A stretch of DNA of 64,000 bases from Allodiplogaster sudhausi (Eukaryota > Nematoda > Chromadorea > Rhabditida > Diplogasteridae), in NCBI GenBank assembly GCA_945643635.1, contig CALZFC010000056.1, positions 659,001 through 723,000 of the forward strand, written 5' to 3'. This document shows positions 15,908 through 27,163 of this stretch, one piece after another. Within the stretch, counting starts at the first letter, position 1. The number at the start of each line of letters is the position of its first letter. A program made the translations under genes and the position numbers. The notes under the pieces are model-generated. The model was not told the DNA's origin and did no database searches. It worked only from the letters and a program-made list of their open reading frames with translations.

Positions 15908-17481
15908 TTACTGTAGGGATGAGGTTGAAGGGGAAGAGAGAGAAGAAGGCGGAGTAGATTTGGCTAGTACGTTAAAAGCTTTAGCTGATCTAATAAAGAA
16001 GGAGTGGTTCCGGACGGAGGAACGAGTGGAGGGGTACGAAAGAAGGAAGGATAAGCCACGCGTGCGAGAGTTGCGGAAATGATAATAATGAGGAAAACGG
16101 TCTGAGATACGCCTGTGACCAAAAACGAGACGACGCGCAAGGGTAAAATCGGAGTGTTGCCTGCGGGATAAGAGGGAGGGGAGGGAAAGGGCCTGGTTAC
16201 GAGTAGTTGGATTGGGAATGTCCGCGCGGTTAGTAAAGCCAAAACAACGACGGTAAATAAAGCGAGTGAAGTAATTCTGGATTCGTTCTAATTTGAGGAT
16301 GTCTTTCTTAAGACGAGGAGAGAAGACAATAGAGGAGGATTCGAGCAAGGGCCGGATGTATAACGTGTACACATTTACAAGAGTGTGATGGTTCTTGGAG
16401 CGAAGAGAGCGGATGATGGGGTGGCATTTGCTTATAGCCTTATTGGCGAGAAATGAGCAGTGGGGAGAGAATGAAAGAAGGGGGTCAATGATGATTCCAA
16501 GGTCGCGAACGTTATCAACAGGAGTAATAGGGGCGCCGTTAAGGTAGTAGACAGTCTTGGGGTTAGATTTACCTAGATGTAGGACAGAACATTTGAGAGG
16601 GGCTAGGGGAAGCTGCCATTTATTGGCCCAGGTTGCTACTTCATCTATGGCGGTCTGTAAAGGAGCATTGGAGGAGGATTAGGAAAGGAGCGAAAAATCT
16701 TGAGATCATCGGCGAAACAACTGGAGTGTACATCGTGAGAAGAAATCAACAAGGGCAAGTCGCTAGTGTATAGAATAAATAGAAGGGGGCCTAGGACGGT
16801 CCCTTGAGGGATACCGCTGGTAACGGGTAGTGGGGGAGAGAGAGTTGATCCAACACGGACAGAGAAGGTGCGGTTGTGAAGGAAGGAGGAGATCCATGAG
16901 ATGCATTTGGGAGGAAGAGAGAGAAGGCGAAGCTTGTGGATAAGTTTAGGATGGGAAACACGATCGAAAGCACGAGAATGGTCGAAATAAATAACGTCAG
17001 TAGAACGAGACTGAGCAACTGCAGAGGTCCAATATTCTAGACATCCTAACATTTGAAAGTCAATGGAGCGCTTGGGCCTAAAACCATATTGCTGGTCAGG
17101 AATTAAATGGGCATCATTACAGAAGGCATAGAGTTTTCTACAGAGCATGCGTTCAAATATACGGGAGAAAATAGATGTTATGGAGATAGGGCGATAATTG
17201 GAAGGGTCAGAAAATGGTTGCTTCTTCTTAATTGGAATAACAATGGAGGATTTCCAGGCAGAAGGTACAGAGGAAGTGGAATAAGAGTAATCAAATATAT
17301 ATTCGAGTGCTTCAGAGATGGGGATAGCTAGGTTTTTAATGAAAAGTAAATTGAAGTTGTCAGGGGTCTTACAAGATGAATTCTTCCAAGTCTTAATGAG
17401 GCGGTATATTTCATGACGAGGGAAGTTGATAGTAAAAGTAGAAGAGGAGAGAGAAGAGCGGGTAAAATAATTAGGAGGCAA
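15908..17481 (-). pseudogene. Reverse transcriptase and C-terminal region of the non-LTR element
   Basis: From 17481 down, the frame shows the RT signatures YRPISITSIFSRIFERML, QYGFRPKRS, FDHSRAFDRVSHP (catalytic Asp in the DxxRAFD block), GIPQGTVLGPLLF and CFADDLKIF (catalytic Asp pair). The frame is lost near 16675, where a GGAGGAGGATT run occurs, and resumes in another frame as QLPLAPLKCSVLHLGKS and DLGIIIDPLLSFSPH. From 16372 to 15908 it continues as YIRPLLE.SS.V.SP.. and RRQHSDFTLARRLVFGH, ending in a stop. It copies the element's RNA by target-primed reverse transcription when intact; this copy is broken. Confidence 0.85.
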
Positions 17482-17957
17482 CGAGGGGAGGGTGCCATCA
17501 TCAACTGTATAAGCAGAGGAGAAGGTGTCAGCTAAAAGTTGGGCTTTATCTTTATCCGAAAAATAAGTGCGGCCAGAAGGGGATGAGAGGGAGTCGACTC
17601 CTCAGGGCTTGGAGGAAATACGGTTACGCATAAATTTGAAAAAGAGGGATTTATTCTTAGAATTGATAACATGCTTTTCAACATTACTAGAGTACTTATC
17701 CATGGCTTTGCAGTAGCGGGAATTGGCAGAAGAATAAGCAGAGCGAGCGGAGTCAGAGTCAAGAGACAAAAGATTGAGCCAGGCGTCGAAACGCTTACGC
17801 TTGAGGCGGAGGATGTGTTCGGGGAGACGGATTCCTCGGGAGGAAACGCGCTTGAAAGGGACAAAGATATCCTCTACGGCAAGAAGGGCAGAAGTAAAAG
17901 AAGAGTACATATCGTTAACATCCGTAGACTTGTGGAAGGGGCTGGGAAATGAAAAAT

Positions 17958-18740
17958 CTAAGAGGAATTGACAAGCGGCTTGGTAGTCAACATTGGCGTA
18001 ATCTCTAACATAAACAGAAGAGGGCTTGGCATGAGAAAGAGAGAGAGTTGCTTCGATAGTTGAATGGTCAGAGTTGAAGAATGGAGGGGAAAGTGATACT
18101 TGAGAGATAAGAGAGGGAGTGTTGGATAGAACGAGGTCAAGAAAGTGATTATTGCAAGTAGGGGAGGGGGTGAGTTGAGCAAAGAAACAGGAGTTAGTAA
18201 AGTCGCGGAATTGTCTAGAAAGAAGGGATAGCGCCGCGGAGGGGATGGGAGGGGACTGATTTCCAAAGGATGTCGGGGGTAATTAAAATCTCCTAGGAGT
18301 ACAGTTGGGTGGGAAGCGGTCGAGAGATCGGTTAGCATCTTGATGAGATTGGCATTGTCGTCAGAAGAACAGGAGGGAGCGCGATAAACGAGGATAAAAC
18401 GGACTAAATCACTGCTGAAATTGGCGTCAACAGAAAGGAGCTCAAAAGCATTAGGGGAAGATATGGACATTACTACAGTAGTTGAGATGGAGGACCGGAA
18501 GAGGAGGGCAACGCCGCCCCCCTTGCGTCTAGGGCGGTCTTGGCGGATAACTGAATAGTCGGGAGAACCATTAAGAAGGAAGCTATCAGGTAATGAGGAG
18601 CTGAGCCAAGTTTCGACTATAGCAATAGCAGCGAACGATCGGGAGAGTAAAACAGAGAGATCATAGATCTTGTTGACAATTGATCTAGCATTAAACGAGT
18701 AAATGCGGGAATCGAATTGCCTGCGAGTGGCATTACTCAA
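17958..18740 (-). pseudogene. APE-like endonuclease domain of the non-LTR element
   Basis: Shows NARSIVNKIYDLSVLL, AIVETWLSSSLPDS (catalytic Glu), RPRRKGGGVALLFRS, FILVYRAPSCSSDD and VLLGDFNYP (Asp-Phe-Asn metal/catalytic site), the usual order of an endonuclease/exonuclease/phosphatase fold. After FNYP the frame slips and the remainder of the open frame looks like shadow translation. The linker to the RT can be read in another frame (17910 to 17602). Confidence 0.85.
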
Positions 18741-19535
18741 AACTGTGGAGGTGGCTGGTGGAAGTGGAAAGGGGGAGGAGGGTTGAGAGAGGCGAGAGAG
18801 GCGAGTGGGGAGAAGCGATTGTTAGTATAAAAGTTAGAGTGGGGGTAAGTGTAAGAAGGAGGAGGCTGAGAGATGTTTGGGGGAGGCATGAGAGGAGTGA
18901 TTGGGTAGTGGGTGGGGGGAGATTGGTGAGAGGGGGCAGGCTGGAAGGTCAGCTGCGGAGGTGGCTGAGGGTGGAATGCGGAGAGGGGAGAGGGGGTGTG
19001 GTCTCCGCGGGCGATGGGGCATAGGTGTGGTTGAAATGGGAGCGAGAGTGGTTGAGGCGAGTGGTATGAGAATGGGAAGGCCGGCGAGTGGCTGGGTGAT
19101 TGGAGAGAGATTGGGGAGGAGGATTGTTTGCCGTGCGTTGGCCTGGAGGTTTGGCGAAGAAACGGGAAAAGTCGGGGAGCTTGGGGGCGGTGGGGACAAT
19201 GCCCCTCTCGGCGAAAGTGCGAGAGGGAAGGATATAACATCTAGAATAGTTAACAGAGTTACGAAGCCTATGGGAATTGTTAATGGCCAGGAGTTGATAT
19301 TTGGAAGTGGGGAGAATGACCTTTAGTGGGTTAGAAGCGTTGGAGCGAGGGCGGTCAACAAGAGGGTATACAGTTATGGGGAGGCAAGCGACACCAATGG
19401 AATCGAGGAGAGAGACAACAGAGTTGTAATACGCGAGAGCTGTCTGGGGTGGATGGTGACGGGCAAACCTTTTTAAGAGAGCCTCTCTGTAAGGTTCAAG
19501 GAGGACGCCATTGGTGCCTGCCCCGGGGACCGATG
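18737..19535 (-). pseudogene. ORF1 of the non-LTR element, proline-rich
   Basis: Reading from about 19520 downward, one frame runs GVLLEPYREALLKRFARHHP, then LAYYNSVVSLLDSIGVACLP and VYPLVDRPRSNASNPLKVIL, then CYILPSRTFAERGIVP. The stretch to 18737 is very Pro/Ser/His-rich in two overlapping frames. The stop at about 18739 overlaps the start of the endonuclease frame. The EPYREALL beginning is the module repeated at the foldback ends. No known fold was recognised. Confidence 0.6.
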
Positions 19536-21349
19536 TTCGATTTTGACTACCAGAACTTTATGAGTGATACATGGATAGATTATAAGGAAAACTAGACGGT
19601 TGAAAAGTTTGAGAAATTTTTTTTCTCCACGCCACCACCCAAAATATGTCAAAAATTCGATGTTCTGTAACTTGCTTCATTTACAAGATTTTTTACTTTT
19701 CTTTTTTTTATCTGATTTCTCATTCAAAACTGCACAAAAAAGTCCCAGATAACTGTTTCTGAAAAGATTCATTTTAATAGACTTTTTCCGGATACAAATT
19801 TTTAGGACTAAAAAAAATGTTATTTTTTGTGCTTTTTTCATTTTTGCCGGTCCATTTCCAGAGAAATCATTCCATAATATGAAAGTAGAGGAAAAAGTAC
19901 ATGATATATGTTTCTACGAAAAGGATTTGAGGACACCTTTTTTGGGTATCAATTTTTGAATACTATATGCGATCAAGTGCTGCACCGCAGTTTAAGCTCC
20001 ATATCTGTTTTCCCTTTTTACCTTTTCATCTGCAAAGCAAGTATAATGGTGTAGTTTTTTATTCTCTACAAATCATGTCTATACGGAACTTTGATACTTC
20101 CCGAAAAATAAAGTTTAGACATAAAAATTCAATTTTTCGGTTTTTCGTATACGTCTGCCGTCGGGTTTTTTTGACATTTTCCGTATTTCATAGATCGATT
20201 TCCAGATAATATTCACTGCTATCTTGAAGAGGAAAGAAAACTGCATAGAATATCATTTTATTATAGGAATCTGAGAACACTATTTTTAGATACATGAATT
20301 TTAATCAGCGATAATGTGCGGAAATGTCATCAAAAACTGTTCGGCAAGTCCTGCCCTAAATGGCTGAACGACACAGTTTTACAATTCACCTACCGTATCT
20401 TATTAAAATGACGTCATAATAAAAAATAAACATGATATTCGTTCCTCGCATCAAAGAACCACTCGGGGTGATTTTGAGAGAAAAATTCAATTCGAACATT
20501 TTGGGGCAGGACTAGTCGACTAGTTATTGATGACATTTCCGCACATTATCGCCGATTAAAATTCATGTATCTAAAAATAGTGTTCTCAGATTCCTATAAT
20601 AAAATGATATTATATGCAGTTTTCTTTCCTCTTCAAGATAGCAGTGAATATTATCTGGAAATCGATCTATGAAATACGGAAAATGTCAAAAAACCCGACG
20701 GCAGACGTATACGAAAAACCGAAAAATTGAATTTTTATGTCTAAACTTTATTTTTCGGGAAGTATCAAAGTTCCGTATAGACATGATTTGTAGAGAATAA
20801 AAAACTACACCATTATACTTGCTTTGCAGATGAAAAGGTAAAAAGGGAAAACAGATATGGAACTTAAACTGCGGTGCAGCACTTGATCGCATATAGTATT
20901 CAAAAATTGATACCCAAAAAAGGTGTCCTCAAATCCTTTTCGTAGAAACATATATCATGTACTTTTTCCTCTACTTTCATATTATGGAATGATTTCTCTG
21001 GAAATGGACCGGCAAAAATGAAAAAAGCACAAAAAATAACATTTTTTTAGTCCTAAAAATTTGTATTAGGAAAAAGTCTATTAAAATGAATCTTTTCAGA
21101 AACAGTTATCTGGGACTTTTTTGTGCAGTTTTGAATGAGAAATCAGATAAAAAAAGAAAAGTAAAAAATCTTGTAAATGAAGCAAGTTACAGAACATCGA
21201 ATTTTTGACATATTTTGGGTGGTGGCGTGGAGAAAAAAAATTTCTCAAACTTTTCAACCGTCTAGTTTTCCTTATAATCTATCCGTGTATCACTCATAAA
21301 GTTCTGGTAGTCAAAATCGAACATCGGTCCCCGGGGCAGGCACCAATGG

Positions 21350-22936
21350 TGTTCGCACCATTGCGAATGACCGCATGTTTAGTCCACATTAATTGTATTT
21401 TGTATCTCCCGCCCCTTGTATAGCGGTGTAAGACCAATCCGCGCGTTGCGGTCGCGGAGCGGTTGACCTCTCCCTCGCCTACGTGTCACGCTAGGCCTAT
21501 CCCGTCCCTGCCACCTCATTGTTAGCGTCCTTCTTCTTCGGGCCGGCAGGGCCTCTACTCTCCTCTTCATTTCTTAATTACTTGTCATTGCTTTGTCATG
21601 TGTTAAGGGAAGTTGCTATAACTTTCCCTTATTATTATTACCGATGTATTGATATGGGCCTCCGGCAATCCTTTATGCGGTGCTGGCTTCTTAGCCAGTT
21701 TTGTGCATACTTGATGTATTATATGTAATTTCATCATACTTCGTCATATATGCTTTTCTCTTCATATATGCTTTTCCTCTTTCTTTCTCTCTTTCTCTTA
21801 CTCTCTTCTCTTTCTCCTCGGCGTCGTTGTCATGCTTGCGCGTAAGCCCATCCCGCCCTCTGACGGCTTTCTACCGTGCTTTAAGGATTTGGCGGCCAAG
21901 CTTGGCGCCTCCGTGGTGGCCCGCCTCCACAACCTCTTCTCTTCTCCTTTCTTCTTCTCTCTTCAAGAACTTCTCATTCTTCTCTCTTTCTTCTCTCGAA
22001 GATCCTTCTTCTCCCACATCCTCAAGAACCCCTCTTCCAACTCTCTTCCTTCTCAATCTCCACATCTCTCTCCCTCGCTCTCATCTCCACCAATCGATAC
22101 GTCACCTAGCTAAGATAGCAATCTTGTAATCCTCCGATCAATCCAAGGTTTATGTATTAATTCTTGTAATAAATTTGTTTATTTACTCGAGTTGAGTTCC
22201 ATACAAAGCTTTATTAAAGGAGTCAGAGTCATTTAGAAGAACCCCTTTGCTTGGCCCTGTCATTCAGATCACGGCAGGGCCATCTTCTAAACATGGTGCG
22301 TCGGCTTCATCGACGCCCGGGCGCGGAACTGGCAGGCGAGCGCGTCCATCTCACCGACACCGACAACTCACGCGCAGACGAGCGCGTCCAGCCCAAGACA
22401 ACCGACGACTCGAGAGGAGAGATGCAGATGGGGCCCGAGTGCCCCAAGATGAGGACCAGGCCCGAGAGCCTGATGAATAGGCCCGAGTGCCTGAGGACCA
22501 GGCCCGTGAGCCTGAAGAATAGGCCCGAGAGCCAGAGGACCATGCCCGAGAGCCTGATGATGATTCGGCCCGTGAGCCAGAGGACCAGGCCCGAGAGCCT
22601 GATGTCGACGGGGCCCGAGTGCCCCAGGAAGTCCGACTTCCCCCACCTCGAGAAGGTGGAAGAGCCCGAGAGCTGCGAAGGAGAGGATGACGACATCGAA
22701 GATGAAGAGAAGTGGCTAAGGAAAGCCGCTCTTCTCTATCCTCCCCCACCGAAGCAGCAGCCAGTCGTCAGTGAAGACGACACAGAGGAAGATGAAGAGA
22801 AGAGATGGAAGAGAGCAGCTCTCTTGTACCCTCCTCCGCCCGTGCACAACTCGCTGAGAGTGGCACAACGACTACAGTACTCGCAGCAAGAAGCGAGTGG
22901 TGCTCTGCACCAACGACCGGAGAGGAGGGAGAGGAG
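21350..22936 (+). mobile_element. LTR-like insertion, no 3' LTR seen
   Basis: The insertion is absent from the matching left arm, so its borders are visible. It begins TGTTCGCACCATTG. A possible LTR runs to TCTAAACA at 22293, includes TGTAATAAATTTG (polyadenylation-like) near 22167, and is followed by TGGTGCGTCGGC, which could be a primer-binding site. The rest carries a repetitive ORF and then stops at the right border without a second LTR or matching target duplication. An LTR retrotransposon remnant is the best guess. Confidence 0.4.
22251..22936 (+). CDS. Repetitive acidic ORF inside the LTR-like insertion
   Basis: An open frame runs through the foldback border to 23105. The part inside the insertion has about ten imperfect copies of a (T/N)RPESLM- or GPECP-type heptad-length unit (residues about 60-125), then a Glu/Asp-rich segment containing two copies of a W(L/K)(R)KAALLYPPPP motif about 35 residues apart. 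No known domain is recognised. It may be a gag-like product or simply repeat expansion, and has no cysteine-histidine knuckle. Confidence 0.3.
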
Positions 22937-23964
22937 CGTCCTCCTTGAACCTTACAGAGAGGCTCTCTTAAAAAGGTTTGCCCGTCACCATCCACCGCAG
23001 CTACAGTACCGTCAAAAAGTCTATGAACTTTTGGCTTTTCATACATTATTTCCTTCAAAGTGCATGAAAGCTAATGAAATTTTCAGGGTTGCTTCTATGT
23101 ACTAATAGATCTTCAGTAGCAGAATATTGGTTCGATTGATCCACTAAAGAGCGATTCAAAAGGAGCAGGCCTTCTGAAGGTCTCACTGGAGAGTCGGACA
23201 ACTCCGCTTCCTACAATTTGGAATTCAATATGCTCATCAATTCACACTAACATAGGGGATGTGAACACAAAATTTTTGTTGGTGCATAGAATACGACTGA
23301 ATATTGAACTTGACCTTAGGGCGCCATCAATGAGGCAGCATCAAAAGACCCCAATTAAGCGAGAAATTCTCAGTCTGATACATACGCCAAGGGCGACTCC
23401 ACCACACTCGAGTTAGGGAGTTTGGATGTTTGGCCTCCTAATTCCGAAATAAAAAGGAAGAACTAACTTGTGCCTTTCTAGCATGAGCGAGACAGAGTCT
23501 GTCAAGGTCGACGTGGAAGTGAGCGGAGAAAAGACGAAGTTTGGTGCTTCCCTTCTCACAGAGAGAGTGAGCAGCCACGAAGAAGTGAGTGGACCGAGAA
23601 GGAACCACTTCAGAGGCCAGACGGAGGCCACGTAGGAGAAGGCAGATCGCAATGCCAGGGTCACCCCCTTCACCCAGCACCGACCGGAGAAGTCGACAAC
23701 CACAACCACGCACGGACACCGATGGGGAGAACACGCAGCCCCAGATGTAAGTGTCCAGTTCCTGCAGAAACACTTGACATTGCTTCAATCAATCAACATC
23801 TCAGATCATCTTACCTGTTTGCGTTAAAAAACAAGTAATTAAGTAATTTTTGGGCATCAAATATCCTCCTATTATTTTGGCAAACAGCACATCTGATTTT
23901 AGAATGTATTATGATAGGGTTAATTTAATGGTGGGCAACAAATATACAAAAGCATTCCTCATAA

Positions 23965-24510
23965 GATTAGGACCAGTCGACTTGTTATATTCAAACCCTG
24001 CAATGGCCGCTTATCGGCTTATAATTTTCATATTCCTCGTTGGAAGTTGATTGCTCGTAGAAATAGTTTTGCCTGCCGTATTCCAAGCTGGTACATGTTA
24101 TTGCCTCATTCAGTAACGCAATGTCAAAACCTAGAAGTTTTCAAAAGGCACTTAGCCTCTCTGCCTCTACTCGACATCTTACACATTGATTATTCTTGTC
24201 TTTAAACTATTCATTCTTGCTCAACGCGTAGAGTATTTTCATATAAGTAGCATATGTTTTACTGCTACATTTCAGCCCCGCTCTCACTCGACCCTGCTGC
24301 CCTCTGTTTCCTCTTGGTATGTCGGCCTCAGCACACTATCAATTCGGTCGCATGCCAGGAGACTCGGAGGATCAGCATCCCTTATCCCCCTTTCCCTTTT
24401 CTATTACTATTCATTATTATTATTATTATTCTGAAATCGAAAGTTTTACCATCTCACAAGTCACTGTAATGTTGTCACATCATTAAACTGATGTATGAAT
24501 AAATAAATAA
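23965..24510 (+). mobile_element. 5'-truncated non-LTR retrotransposon insertion
   Basis: The 546-bp insertion is missing from the mirror arm at 51688 (empty site CTTGAGAAAAG/ATTCCTC context). It ends in ATGAATAAATAAATAA, a TAAA-type tail, and is flanked by ATAA on both sides (23961-23964, 24511-24514). One frame reads the end of an RT polyprotein (FPSWYMLLPHSVTQCQNLEV, FKRHLASLPLLDILHID), the standard C-terminus of such elements. Confidence 0.85.
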
Positions 24511-24885
24511 ATAACCTTGAGAAAAGCAGGCGATGAGAACTGAGAGAACACGGGTTCATCGGGGAAGAAAGAAGCAAGAGAAGAAGCCAGAAGAGGGTCG
24601 GCAGCTCGAGATCGCTTGGCTCGACTCTTACTTGACGACCTTTCAGCAAGGTTTGACAGCTAAAATTGGAGAACAGGAATGAATCTGAAATGAACGAGTG
24701 GATAGGCTGATTCCCCTTAGTTGTTCGTGGTTACTCTCTTCTCTCGCCTTCTACCATTTCTTCTCAGCACTTTCGCCTCTGCCAGCCACTGGCTCAGCAG
24801 CTGTAGAGTACACTCAGCAGTCTCTTCGTCTTCCTTTCGAGATACTGCCACCTAAACGAGACGTTGAAGTAGAGGGAGAGTGAAA

Positions 24886-25002
24886 GAGAACGAGGGAGAG
24901 ATAGAGTGAGAAAGAAAAAGAGAGAAAGAGAGTGAGAGAGAAAGAGAGACAGAGATAGAGAGAGAGCGATAGAGAGAGAGAGAGATAGATAGATAGAGAG
25001 AT

Positions 25003-25041
<39 letters not shown>

Positions 25042-25045
25042 TGAA
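24886..25045. repeat. GA/CT microsatellite in UBR4 intron (inverted copy)
   Basis: A long GAGA run with AGAT interruptions; the mirror copy on the other arm is a CT run at 51165-51310 of different length, as expected for slippage after duplication. Confidence 0.9.
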
Positions 25046-27093
25046 TACCTTGACGAGAGTGGCAAATCGGTGCATCCACTGGGAGTCGGTGCAGTTCTGA
25101 AGGGATGCGACAAGAGTGAGAGCGGGCAGCCGGCCGGACTGCACCAAATCATAGAGAGATCGCGAGCTCCCCTCTGTGCATTCCGACAGCCGCACCAGCA
25201 GATTCTCCGTCTCCTCTTCCAGGGCAGACACCGATCGAGATAGGCTCACCTGTGAGATACAGAGAAATATAGAGGAGAGAGAGAAAGAGAAAGAGAAAGA
25301 GAGAGAGAGAGAGAAGGGAAGAAGTCTTACCAGTGGCCCATAGATGAATGTGTTGTCAGCAACTTTGGCAGCGACGGCCTGATCATCACAGAGAGAGCGT
25401 ATGATGGCGAGAGAGTGGATGATATGGACAGTAAGACAACCGATACAGCCCGAACACGTGGAGTAGAAGCCATGTGCAAGGGTCGGGTGCGTGAGCCGAG
25501 TCGACTGCAACTCTTCTCTCTCCACTGGAAGAAGGCGGAAGATGACTACTCTCACCTGTGGAGGGTGGTCGAGTACTCGGAGAGCCTCTCTCAGAGAAAG
25601 CAGTTCGCAGGTCGATGCAGACAACTCATCGTGCGCACTTCGAAGTTGTTGGGCGCATGCAGCCAGGCCAGCTATGCCACTCTGCAGAGGAGTGGCTAGG
25701 GAAGGGACGAGAGGTCGAGAGTACCTGACTGGGAGCGAGGGAAGGAAGAGAACTGAGCAGAGCATCTGCATGAGCCTGTGATTCCACTGCCAGAGTAATA
25801 GGAGGGGCTGCCCCGGGGCAACGCGAGGAAAAAATCTCTAGAAGAGCTCGGCCCGCCTCCAGCTGGGCACGGCTTTGCTCCATCTCCACCATCAACTTAC
25901 TCATCGACTTCAGAGTCTGTAGGTAAAGGATTCAAAACGGCCCTTAAAGGGAAGTCGGCAGAGACAGACAGAGAGTGATAAAGAGAGATACGATAAGATA
26001 GCCGTTCTCACCGCTGCTCGTTCTGCCTCAGTAGTGATCGGGTAGACAGAAGCTTGCTGTCTGCAGATAACTGTCACTTCCATGCGAGCATACTTGCAGA
26101 ATCCACACGAACTGCACGAGAACGGCTCCTGCAATAAAAGGAAGACTAGGCTAGAAACCAAATGTAAAAATGATATTCTTCATTCAAAGACTCGCCTTTT
26201 CATCGTAGTTGATCACTCGGCGCTTCACGCACTGGAACACGTTTTCGCCACAATTGTCACAGACTCCAGGATTGGGGCGGACCGAGGACGAGCAACTATA
26301 AGAAGCCATCTTCTCTATGACTTGAGTCCCATCTCATAAGTCTCGCTTCTTTCCTTCTCTTACCGAGGACAGTGCAACTCAGCCGCGACTCTCTGCTCGG
26401 TCAACTCGGCGAATTCGATGACAAGAGCGGAGGTGACAACGGGGATGGCCACGGAGAGAGTCACCTCAATCACACACGTCTCCCTATTCATCTTCCACTA
26501 ACCCCTCCCGTGGATACCTCCATGTCATTGCTTCCCACACGAGCAGACGCAGCCTTTTGCCACTCGGAAGGCCGGCTCTTGACATCCACAGCTGAGTCCA
26601 CTGCTCTGGCCACGTAGTAGAGGTTCACTCTTCTGAACTGCCGCGTTTTCTTCACATCACTCAGCTTGATAACCACGCGAGCAACTTCGTAGTGGCCGTG
26701 CAACTTGTACATCTCAATAGACACTATTGGCACTTCTATCTAATATTATCTTCGAGAATTGCAAAATTTAAGAAGAACAGCAAATTGGCAAACCATTGCA
26801 GTGGTTGAAAATCGAGCTTCTTGCTTAATGGCAGAGAGTCGCATCGGCTGGGAAGAATCAGATCGGGAGAGGCAGATGAGACAAGGCTCGGGGTCGAGGA
26901 CAAGAGCTTCTCGCCAGCCAAGACCCATTGCCTGGAGGCGACGGAGAAGTCCGAACTGGCCGGAGGCATCGATGCGAGATTGGAGGAGTTGCAAGCAGCA
27001 AAGCTCCTCCTCCACAACTTCGAGCACGGACGGCGAAGGCAGCACACTCGCCAGGTACGATGACAAGAGATCCGCCAGCCATCTGCGAGGCTC

Positions 27094-27161
27094 GTCACGG
27101 CCAATCAGATGACGAACCAGTAGCACCGTCACGGCCAATCAGATGACGAACCAGTAGCACC
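27094..27161. repeat. 34-bp exact tandem duplication at the UBR4-copy border
   Basis: GTCACGGCCAATCAGATGAC..CACC occurs twice in direct contact (27094-27127 and 27128-27161). The plus-strand UBR4 copy has a single version at 49087-49122. It lies immediately before the GCCCGTAGCG hairpin unit. Confidence 0.9.
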
Positions 27162-27163
27162 TC

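Larger units (their letters stand above)
15908..19535 (-). mobile_element. CR1/Jockey-type non-LTR retrotransposon, decayed
   Basis: Minus-strand element with, in order, a proline-rich ORF1 (19535 to 18737), an APE-like endonuclease (18740 to about 18250), a linker, a reverse transcriptase (17481 to 16645) and a C-terminal region (to 15908). Several frameshifts and stops break it: about 18260, 17605 and 16675. Its 5' part touches the foldback at 19.5 kb. The element is inactive in this copy. The RT motif set and the LGIIIDP.LSFS.H C-terminal segment fit the CR1/Jockey group, but I cannot name the clade. Confidence 0.85.
19449..22996. repeat. Large foldback with LTR-like insertion in the right arm
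   Basis: The left arm (19449 to about 20360) and right arm (about 20500 to 21349, then 22937 to 22996) are reverse complements at very high identity by eye; for instance about 21205-21320 mirrors 19540-19640 almost base for base. The loop is about 140 bp (20365-20495). The right arm is interrupted by 1.59 kb (21350-22936). The outermost 60 bp of both arms are part of non-LTR ORF1 coding sequence (EPYREALLKRFARHHP), so the foldback looks like two copies of the element's 5' region head to head. Confidence 0.85.
22968..27163 (-). pseudogene. UBR4: Inverted partial copy of UBR4
   Basis: A near-identical mirror copy of plus-strand 49087-52636, with the same exons and introns: [90 protein letters not shown] and [16 protein letters not shown]. 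It has neither the upstream exons nor the C-terminal third of the protein. It is interrupted by a 546-bp non-LTR fragment at 23965 and a longer GA run at 24890-25040. The left border is the non-LTR ORF1 piece (22937-22996). The right border is a 34-bp tandem duplication followed directly by the satellite hairpin. Retained introns show that it arose at DNA level, not by retroposition. Confidence 0.85.

Noticed and set aside
18758..19326. Gly/Arg-rich plus-strand ORFs
   Set aside because: Antisense shadow of the proline-rich ORF1 of the non-LTR element.
22307..22749. Minus-strand ORFs with SSGSRAWSSGSRA or GLVLRHSGLF repeats
   Set aside because: Reverse-frame reading of the repetitive ORF in the LTR-like insertion.
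24814..25771. Long minus-strand frames of up to 325 residues with SLSLSLS/YLSLSI runs
   Set aside because: They run through introns and a GA microsatellite of the UBR4 copy; the real exons are short pieces within them.
26736..27138. Overlapping ORFs of 117-130 residues on both strands
   Set aside because: Only one minus frame ([21 protein letters not shown]) belongs to UBR4; the other frames are shadows of the same exon.
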